The notes below the pieces were generated by a model. The model ran no database searches. It was not told the origin of the DNA and was given only the letters and a program-made list of their open reading frames with translations. The position numbers and the translations under genes were made by a program. This document shows, piece after piece, positions 48,733-58,169 of a DNA stretch of 64,000 nt (position 1 is its first letter; each line of letters opens with the position of its first letter). Source of the DNA: Brachyhypopomus gauderio (Eukaryota > Chordata > Actinopteri > Gymnotiformes > Hypopomidae); NCBI RefSeq assembly GCF_052324685.1, contig NC_135226.1:17691389-17755388 (forward strand). The letters run 5' to 3'.

Positions 48733-49075
48733 GGCGGAAGTCGAGTGGTTGATAACCGGTCCGTCAACTGGTGAGGTTTGTCTTAGTTTTATCGGGTATT
48801 TTGATTTTAAAACCGACTTGGAACCAGACGTAGTTATATCACCGGGTTCCCAAGTTGGCAGCTTTAGTTAATAACTAGTTCTGCCGACTGGTTGTGTTAA
48901 TGCGACGTTAAGCTGGGACGGAGCGAGTTATCTTGGCGGTTGTCGCTAGCTAACGAGCTAAAAAGTTGACAGTTGTGTTCCGTGTTTGCTGTGAACAGAG
49001 ACATGGTGGTCCGCTCCTGTACGCCGTGAGGGGACGTTCAGTGTGAGGGGACGTTCAGCGGGCTTCAGCGTGAGG

Positions 49076-52000
49076 ATGTCGGGGAACGAGGACGACTCGG
49101 AGGTGGAGAGGTCGGTACCGTCGTCTTGGTCAGCTACATGTCGCCAACAACCTCTTACCTCTGCCCCGGTCGTCCCTGGATGTTTATTAACCTTCATTGT
49201 ACTATGATTTGTTATTGGAGTTTTTGTTGTTGACTTTTACTGAAAAACATTTTTAATAAACCAACTTGTATATATGTTATTGTAGGTTTAGGTGGGCCTG
49301 TGTTAAGTGAGTGCATGCCACAGTATATTTGTTCATGCAGATAAAGTCACGTCTGACAAACGACTCGTTTAAATCATGATCCATTTGAGAAGCAGCCTGT
49401 AATGTAGGAACTGAAGCGACCCGTGCAGTGGTGTTCATGTGGTGCGGTTTATTCAGGATAATGGAGCGGCCCCCCAGTAGCTACGGCTCTATGCGGAGTG
49501 ATGACCATGAAGAAGAAGAAGAAGAGGACGAGTTCGCAGACGAACCTGCTGCTAAAGTCATCCTGCAGATACCCACAGAGCCTGCAAGGTACACACACGC
49601 ATACAACGCCAAGAAATAATAGGCACTCTCAATACTTTATGCGCAAATGCATAAAGGTGAAGGAACTATTAATCGATGCGTGTACCTGCATCACAGGATC
49701 AGACTGCATCGTTCGGACTCACCAGAGACTGGCATTACGTCGGTCACTCAAGGACATCAGTCCAGCATCCATAAAGAGGGAGCCTTCCTTAGTCAAGACA
49801 GGTAGTTACACACAAACACTTTTTTTGTGTTCATATGCCATTGCACGCACGCACGCAGGCACAAACACATGCACAGAATATCTGAATTTAACAATCTCAA
49901 GATAAAAGGGCAAATAAATGCACGTGTCCTAGCTTTTGTGCATGTGTATACACTTGGTCTTCAGGGTGTAGTTTATTATTATGTTGTACTTTATGATTAT
50001 TTCAGTCGTTCCATTCATTTTGAAGATGTTCTGCTAATTGCCAAACACAGTGAGTCTTGCGTGCTCCTAACAGGTGAGGAAAAGCAACTTAAAACTAGGG
50101 CTTAAAGCAATTAAAAAACTGTTAAAATTAGGGCTCCTGCTTGGTGCTGTAAATCCCAGATTTTGAGCTTGACAGTTATGTGCAGGAATTTTAAATTGCA
50201 GAAATGATTCCTGGCGCTTCCACTGACACACAAGCCATCCAAAGAGAAAAGGAAAGTTTGCCTAGCAGCGTCTGTCGTGTAGGATTACATCACAGTTGCT
50301 TTTGCCCTTTTCCAGTGAGCAATTATGAACAACAAGATTGGGTTCCCAACACCAACATTTAGTGTGCAGTAATGGATGTCAGTCTGTCTTTACTGGCCAC
50401 TTGGCCAACAGAAAAATTATTTAATGGACACTGTTTTACCTTGATGAATAAAATATAAAGGCAACTTGCATTTGTGGTTCTGAGATTGTTGATGGTTATG
50501 AACTTATGGTTATGCTCTTTAGACTGAAATGTGTGCTGGTGTACTTTAGACCTGGAGAATCTGCAGCATGCCTGAGACCAGAGTGTCTCCATGCTGTTGT
50601 GCCAAGTGCCAAGATCAAGTTACACACACTAGTAGCATCATCTACATGTTCAATCACATATATTGTCACAGGGTCACAGTAAAAGCAATAAAAAATTTGG
50701 GGTTTAATTGCACTACAGTGCATTTAAACATTGATCTGGACACAAAGAGATACGCATACCAAATGAAAATGCCTTTTCTCTCTCATGCTATGTAAGTTGT
50801 TTTCTGAAGAGAACGTGTGTGTCTTTTGTTAGACTGCAACAGGAGCAGATGGATGTACAGATGGATGAAGATCAGGAGTTCGAAATGTGGAGAGAGAAGT
50901 GGAAAAAGGAGCAGCAAAGGATGATGGCGGAGCGTCCGGTCGCTGAGCCCGAGCAGCCTCGCCCTCCACCACCAGAGGGCGTTGGTCTGCAGTCAGGGAT
51001 CGAGCACCCAAGCCTCAGCCTGCCCTATGTGTTTAAGGTTAGTTGTGTGAAGGGTCTGTGTAGAGGAGAAACGCGTCTCGGTTCACGTAGTGAAAGTAGA
51101 TTCGTATAACACTTAACGCAGCTTCTCCAGCCTGATCATGCTGCTGCTGCCGTGTGTTGCAGGCCATGCAGGAGTGCCTTGGCCAGCTCAACCCTCAGGA
51201 GCTGCACTGGTTTAAGCGTGGCCTGTGCAGTCAGTACAAGAAGCACTTCGAGTTCCCCCAGCTGGAGGACAGCGACGTGCTGGACGTGGTGGACCGCATG
51301 CTGGAGAGACGGGGGAGGGGCGAGGCCGTGCACATGGCCGTGCGGGTCCTGCAGGACATTCGTAAGAACGTCGTGGCCGAGGCCCTCGAGCACGCCTGCA
51401 GGAGAGGTAGCCTAGTTCACCATTATACACCTGACATTCCAGTTTGTCTTTAAAGGCATTCACACTCGTGAGTGAATAAACAGGATTAAGCACTAAGATT
51501 GTTTAATAGTAGGAGTACATTAAGGTGTGCTAAGTATAGTGGACAGCAGAAGTGACTACGCCCCTGTGCAATATCAATTACATGCCAAATGTTCCCAAAG
51601 TTCTTCTAAATTGAACAATCATTTTTTGTTATGTAAAATTAAAAACAGTTGTTGTATTAAAAGTAGCACAAACCTCAGAGTAGGAACTCACTGCAACAAA
51701 AGCAGTACACTGGTCATCACATAGATTCAAAAAATATATTTTCAACACTTGTCCATTTGTACTCCGTCTTCCTCAGTATTGAGGATGTCAGTGTTGCCCA
51801 CATTTCTGGAGACATAACTCATTTTTCATAGACATTGACTTCATGAAACGTCCATCGCACTGTCACAGAAACTGTGATTTTAGTGGGTGAAGTGGGTGAT
51901 AATATGGATCATGTACCCACAGCTTTCTGAAATGACTTTTGAAAGTGTACTCTGAAAATATGAATATTTCCTTCATTACTTAATTTATTCAGTAATATGC

Positions 52001-53826
52001 GAGTTTTAGTCAAAAAATGCATTAGTTCCTAATGACAGAATCAGTACACTCTTCATGTTTATATTTTGTCACAGTGCTAAACTCAGCACAACGTAAATGT
52101 CAGAGATGTAGTGAAACTATCTTTAAGAGATTGTTACAGTTCTGAATCTTTTGACACAAGCCATAATGCACCAGAATACTCACTTCTGTTGTGTACTAAA
52201 TCTACTTCTCACACCCCCCCCCCCCCCCCCCCCCCCCCCTCAGTTCTGGTGCAGCACGAGGTGACGTTAACCAATAAGAGGCGCTATCATAACCTGTACG
52301 AGGGCACATGTCGTCCGGGACAGCAGCGCTACGTGACCGATGTCTACGTGGAGCCGCCCATATTCATCGGAGGTGACCAGGGCATCAATACAGAGCACGA
52401 CGTCCACAGGCCCAATTTCGTCTGCAGCCAGGGGACGCCTGTACGAGCCAGTGACATTTTCCGGCCACTAGGGGGCGAAGAACAGGTCCGGTTGATCGTG
52501 ATGACGGGGGTGCCGGCCATCGGGCTCACGGTGGCCGTGCAGAAGTTCATCATGGATTGGACGAACAAGCAAACCAACCAGGACTTTCAGTGTTTGTTTT
52601 CGCTCCCAGGCCGTGAGCTCCATCTTGTCAAGGACGGCGAACAAACCTTCTTGGAGATGCTTAACAGCTTCTACCCGGAGACGAAGCACGCGGACTTCCT
52701 GGACAACGAGGACTGCCTGAGCCTGTTCATCATCGACGCTCTGGAGCTTTGCAAGCAACGCCTCGATTTCAAAGACAACCCCTCCATCACGAACGTGAAG
52801 ACGCCGGCCACGATGGACGCTCTCCTGACCAGCCTCATCAAGGGCACCCTCCTGCCTCACGCAAGGATCTGGATCACCTGCCACCGGGCCATCTCCTGCA
52901 AGGTCCCCCACGAGTGCGTCAGCAGGTTTATGGACCTCAAGGGCTTCGACGACGCGCAGAAGGACGAGTACTTCACCAAGAGGACAAAGGACCCGGCGCT
53001 CGGCCTCCGCGTGCTGACCCACGTCAAGCGCTCGCCAGCCCTCTACAACGTCTGCCACCTGCCCCTGCTCTGCTGGATCGTGTCGTTCATCTTCGAGCGA
53101 CGCTTACGCGAGGGCAACCACGACGAGCACGCGCCGACGCTCACGGCCTTCTACACCCAGTACATGATCGTGCAGACGAACCGCAAGATCGAGCGCTACG
53201 TGGGCACGGGGCTGGAGGCGTCGAGATGGAAGGACAGAGACAAAGACTTTCTTCAGAAGATGGGCAAGCTGGCCCTGCGCATGGTGCAGGACGAGAGGGA
53301 CGTCTTCTACGAGGAGGACGTCTCCGCCCTGCAGCTGGACCTGGAGGACGTGTCCAACCGCGGCGGCATCTCCACAGAAGTGAGGCGGAAGGCAGGGTAC
53401 CCGCACAAGCGGGCCTTCAGCTTCGTGCACTACAGCGTGCAGGAGTACATGGCGGCGGTGTACACGTACGTGACGTACCGCGTCAAGGGCAAGAGCGTGT
53501 TCGAGCAGCACATCAAGAGCAAGGTGGCCAAGCTTCTGAAGGACCGACCGGTCGTCGACCTGTACCGGCAGGCCGTGGACCGCGCGCTGGCCAGCCCCAA
53601 CGGACACCTGGACCTCTACCTGCGCTTCTTGTTCGGGTTCGTCACGGAGGGGACGGAGTCCCACCTGCGCGGCTACCTGATGCCCCAGTACCACCCCGAG
53701 CCCAAAGGCATGGATGAAGTGCTGAGGTACGTGAATAAGAAGATCAAAGAGAACGTGTCGCCAGAACGGTGCAGGAACCTGGAGCTCTGCCTCCTGGAGC
53801 TGGAGGAAGGGAAGAAGAACAGATGA
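49076..53826 (+). CDS. PYD-NACHT protein with degenerate P-loop, no LRRs
   Basis: Six exons: 49076-49110, 49457-49588, 49697-49801, 50833-51037, 51163-51406, 52244-53826; phases agree, 767 aa. An acidic/proline-rich N-terminus (RPPSSYGSMRSDDHEEEEEE, like fish NLR leaders) precedes a pyrin domain at ~157-241 (ECLGQLNPQELHWFKRGL, DVVDRMLERRG, AVRVLQDI), a FISNA-like linker and a NACHT domain from ~320. Walker A reads GVPAIGLT (329-336), with Leu335 where the lysine belongs. Walker B reads LFIIDALELC (401-410), keeping the first Asp but losing LDE. Winged-helix signature FSFVHYSVQEYMAAVY is kept. It ends at EEGKKNR without LRRs. Family role: inflammasome sensing through ASC. Without the lysine, ATP binding is probably lost, so a regulator or decoy is more likely than a classical sensor. 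No ortholog name is assigned. Confidence 0.9.
52214..52239. repeat. C26 homopolymer at a splice acceptor
   Basis: 26 cytosines followed by TCAG and then exon 52244. It is the entire polypyrimidine tract of the last intron of the PYD-NACHT gene. Confidence 0.95.
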
Positions 53827-54094
53827 GGCCATGAGACGAGAGCGTGGTGAGACACCACTGACGGGTCTGCTGTTGGTGTGCTTCCAGTGTGAGCACGTGA
53901 GACAGAGAGAGAGAGGGGGACATGTATTGAGAGAGACGGAGAAAGTGAGTGCATGTGTTAATCCTGACATAAGTTACTTGGTTTCTTAGTTGTGAATTCT
54001 AAACTCTAAATGGTGAATCCTGCTGCTCGGTGCAGAAAAACAGTGCTGCCATCTGGGGGCGAATGAACCTCGCATCTAATTACAAATGGCTCAC

Positions 54095-54100
54095 AATAAA
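54095..54100 (+). terminator. Polyadenylation signal of the PYD-NACHT gene
   Basis: AATAAA in TCACAATAAAGATG, about 270 bases after the stop. Confidence 0.65.
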
Positions 54101-54662
54101 GATGTGGCCATGGAACAGAGTTTAGTTCCCATAGTGTGTAGTTGCAGGGGAGTTCAGCTTGGGTGTGGGTGTATAATCAAGGTGAATTTCTTATATATTT
54201 GATTTCTTGCACAGAATATCATTTAATGACTTTTACTATAAATTTTTTTTAAAGAAGCAGTTAACCATTCATACCACCAAAAAGTAGTAAACATCAAATG
54301 TATTATTTATTATTTAACATTTTTCTATAAAGTGTGGCTCACATGAAATGCAAGTCTTCAAACGCAGTTCTCAGATGTAGTCCTCAAAGAAACTAGTTTT
54401 TTGCCATATCGGCCAGTGCTGGATTGCATCTGAGTTTATGCTCCACAGAATGGGTTCCCCACATAGAGGTGGCCATGTTTCAAATAAATCTGCTACAGAA
54501 TATCAAACATCCAGGACAGAAGATGTCACTGTAGTGGTTCATAAAGTAAAGTATTATTGGAAAAATGTCCTACTGCCCCATTATATTTTAACTATGTACA
54601 AACTCAATGAGAGAGATGTTTACAGGTGTTCATTAACGTGTACTCCTGCTCAGCGTGATGAA

Positions 54663-54666
<4 letters not shown>

Positions 54667-54730
<64 letters not shown>

Positions 54731-54735
54731 GGGGG
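54667..54735. repeat. (GA)n(GT)n compound microsatellite
   Basis: GA run passing directly into a GT run and then a G9 run. Confidence 0.95.
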
Positions 54736-54829
54736 GGTTAGGCTGTTAGGCTGCCACATGTGGATTGCACATCTGCCTTGTTTAAAATTTGCATTTTGGC
54801 TTTAAAATGGATTCAATCTCCAGGATGTA

Positions 54830-55510
54830 CAGGTGCTGGTCATAAAATTAGAATATAGAAACAAGTATGTATTATACTCATTCTTTACACACTGACTGAT
54901 ATTTCAAGTGGTTTTTTTTGTGATTATATGATTTAAGATTATAACTGACTACTAATGAAAACCCCAAATTCAGTATCTCAGAAAATTAGAGCACTGTGAA
55001 AAGGTTCAATATTGAAGACAATATTAAACAGCAAATTACCTCAAAACACCTGCAAAGTCCTTTAAATGCTCTCTGTCTAGTACACAATCATGGGAAAGAC
55101 AAAAGACGATCATCGACACCTTACACAAGCGGGGCAAGACACAAAAGGTTGTTGCAAAAGAGTCTGGCTGTTCACAGAGCTCTGTGTCTGAGCACATTAA
55201 ACGTGGAGGAGATTCAGAGAGGTGGACAAAGACTGACTGCAGCTGGAGTCGGTGCTTCACGCCAGAAGATGTGATACGCCAGATCCAACAATGCAGAAGA
55301 GCTGAAGGCTACTATCAGAACAACCTGGGCTCTCGTAAAACCCGGTCAGTGCCACAGACTGATTTCATGCCATGCTGAATTGCTTCAGTAATTCAGGCAA
55401 AAGGAGCCCCAACTAAATATTCTGTGCTGTGCATGCTTATACTTTTTTTTGTATCTGTCTTAAGCAGGCCCGTTGACAGTCTTGCTGGGGCCCGGGACAA
55501 GAAAGTTTCA

Positions 55511-55546
<36 letters not shown>

Positions 55547-56651
55547 ACCCACGTCATTTGAATTTTCTCTGTAGCAGACAATCCTTGTGTTAGGTCATAT
55601 AGTATATAATATAGCCACACATCAAAGCTGTTTCTGACAGCTGACTGGTTTATATTTGACGCGTCGCGAGCGGCGCGAGGATTCGCGAGGCGAAAATGAG
55701 GTAATCGCAGTGGCTTCGCCCGTGCGCGAGGGCCTCACGCACTGTCGATTCGCGAGGTCGTGCACCTCTCGAATTTTGTAACTTCGTCATGTTTGCAGGG
55801 TGCATATACCTTTACAAGGTGGAATTAAAACACTTGTACGTCACTTTAAAGGTCCATTTCAATATTTTCCAGCACGTTAAACTTAATTAAGTTAAATATT
55901 TAAACATATACTCGAAATAATTCGCTTTTTTATCACATTATTTAATGGTGGTTTATTTCACAACAAACAGATATTTGTTGTGAAACGAAGTAGTTACAAT
56001 TTCAAGTATTTTCAAGTACTTTAGCCTAAATTCCAGAACTTTTCAAACCTGGAACACAATGCAACTTTAAAATTCGTCAGGTAAATGTTTTTCCTTTCTT
56101 TTCTGCGCTCCAGATTTCTGTATTTACTTTAACTATCCACCACTGTATTTCCCGCTGTTGGGCGGGTACCAGCCGGTTACGGTCGCTGGATCAATCAATT
56201 TTTCAGTGGGAGGCGGGGGTATGCACTTAAGTGTATGCACTTAATGGAAAATATGCAGATAGGTAAAAAACATATATTTTAGCCATTGAGCTTATTTTGA
56301 GTACATTATTTTATATTAATGAAATATTTCAAGATTATTTAAAAATTATAGACTTTAAAAAATAAATTGCTGGGCTCTTTGATGGGCCCCCCCTGGCCCT
56401 GGGGCCCGGGACAACAGACCCGGTTGTCCCCCCCTGTCGACGGGGCTGGTCTTACGTAATATTCTAATTTTCCAAGATACTGAATTTGGGGATGTCATTA
56501 GTTATAATCATCAAATTCAAAGAACTAAACACTTAAAATATATCAGGCTGTGTGTAATGAATGAGTTTAAAATACAAGTTTCACTTTTTGAATCGAATTA
56601 CTGAAATAAGTCAACTTTTTCATGATATTCTGATTTTATGACCATCACCTG
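54830..56651 (+). mobile_element. Tc1-type element with long inverted repeats
   Basis: Termini CAGGTGCTGGTCATAAAATT and AATTTTATGACCATCACCTG-like sequence are inverted, the similarity running for about 200 bp on each side; TA dinucleotides at 54828-54829 and 56652-56653 are the Tc1/mariner target duplication. The interior encodes only the N-terminal helix-turn-helix of the transposase (IIDTLHKRGKTQKVVAKESG, CSQSSVSEHIKRGG, about 55107-55380, out of frame in part); the DDE catalytic part is missing. A hAT element (55465-56448) is inserted in it. Non-autonomous and dead. Confidence 0.88.
55465..56448. mobile_element. hAT element nested in the Tc1-type element (984 bp)
   Basis: Ends CAGGCCCGTTGACAG and CTGTCGACGGGGCTG with subterminal GGGGCCCGGGACAA repeats in inverted orientation; flanks GTCTTAAG (55457-55464) and GTCTTACG (56449-56456) match at 7 of 8. 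Contains a C30+ homopolymer near 55517-55546 and, at about 55655-56200, the core shared with the hAT at 33419-34556. Confidence 0.88.
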
Positions 56652-57104
56652 TATAACAGTACATCACTACTCCCTAGTGAGATATTGTAATTTCATGGCA
56701 ACTGATTTTCATTTGCTCTTTGATGATGAAAATTACATTTTCTCACTCTCAATATAATAAAATATGTTAACTGTCAAACAGTTATTTTGGTGAGGGTTTT
56801 TTGGAACAATTGTAAACCATAGGTCCTATTGTTAAAGTTATTAGATTGTTTCATGATTTCTTTAACAGGTGGGCTAAATAAACAATTGATTTATTAAAGA
56901 TTGTGTATTTGTATGGTTTTAACGTTTTGACATGAGCTTTTTCGATGTTAAATTATTGGAAATACAAGTTTTCCCAGTAATACTACTAATACTGCATTAA
57001 TGTGGAGAAGAAGAAAAAACAAACAATGAGTAATGTTCATTGTAACGTTTTGCTTTTCGACGCAGCAAATGCTCTTAAGTAAATCTTGAAATGGACACAT
57101 TAAC

Positions 57105-57225
57105 GTTCTCGATGTTCCGCGTGCTGATTTTACGTCAGACAAAAGTTCGAGAAGTTCTCTCGAACGTTCTCGGTGCTCCGCGTGCTGCTGCTACGTCAGA
57201 CAGAAGTTCGAGAAACTTCGCGAAC
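57105..57225 (+). promoter_or_regulatory. Duplicated heat-shock-element module before chordc1
   Basis: Two adjacent ~61-bp repeats (57105-57165, 57166-57225) each contain GTTCTCG, CCGCGTGCTG, a CRE-like TACGTCAGACA and AGTTCGAGAA. The second has a perfect four-box heat-shock element TTCGAGAAACTTCGCGAA at 57207-57224. The first has TTCGAGAA at 57146-57153 and GAACGTTC across the junction (57162-57169). Further GAA/TTC boxes follow to about 57260. The chordc1 start is 140 bp downstream. HSF1 control of CHORDC1, an HSP90 co-chaperone, is expected from the mammalian gene. Confidence 0.8.
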
Positions 57226-57364
57226 GCTCCCGAGAATTTCCGCGAATGAAGATTCGGCGCGGGCGCGAGCGGGATGCGCGCGTTCCTGGTTCCGGCGTAG
57301 CGACCTCAAAGAGTGGTCGAGTGTGATTTTCTGGTCACTCGTTTCATGTCCGCCGCGCTCAGCT

Positions 57365-58132
57365 ATGTCTGCCCTGTGTTATAACAAAGGTTGCGGGCAG
57401 CGTTTTGACCCAGACAACAACCCTGAGGGTGAGTTTTACCTCCGCGAGGTGTCCGTTAGCTAGCAGGCTAGTTCAGCGGCCGGTTTGACGTGTGCTAGCC
57501 AGAAAGTGAGACCGAGCAGCTCCAGTCTAACGGTGGTTAACCGGCTCATTCCTGGTCATGATCCTAGCTGTGTTAGCGGACTAACTAACCCTACCTCGCT
57601 AACACAGGCGGCTTCATGCCACATTCCTCATTCATTCGGTGTAGCTCTGTGTACAGCACACTGTACAGTACTACTGTAACACTACAGGCAAACCGCCGTG
57701 AGGTGGAGAAATAGTAGTACGAATATTGTTTATTTAAGCTTAATGTTAGCAAATGATGGGATACAATGACTAGTTGGGTTTTGATGTCAGTTAAAGTGTG
57801 ATGGACGTTGCCTTGCTGCAGGTGTGTGCACCTACCACCCCGGAGTCCCCGTGTTCCACGACGCCTTGAAGGTAAGCTGACCGCCCAGCCTTTATATGTT
57901 TTCACATTGACCATCACTATCATAAACATGGTGAAGCACTGTTGCCACGGAGCTTGTTTCCCCCACTCTTATTAAAACCCCTGTTTGTTTGTGTCTGGGT
58001 GATGCAGGGTTGGTCCTGTTGCAAGAGACGCACTACGGACTTTTCGGACTTTCTCAGCATTGCTGTAGGTAGACCCGGATCCTGAGCAGCCCACAGGGTA
58101 CCAGACCGCTTCCTGAGTGTTAGCCATGGGGG

Positions 58133-58169
<37 letters not shown>

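Noticed and set aside
52749-53970. Long frames (322 and 288 codons) overlapping the last PYD-NACHT exon
   Set aside because: Shadow frames of a very GC-rich coding exon; the NACHT frame has the conserved motifs.
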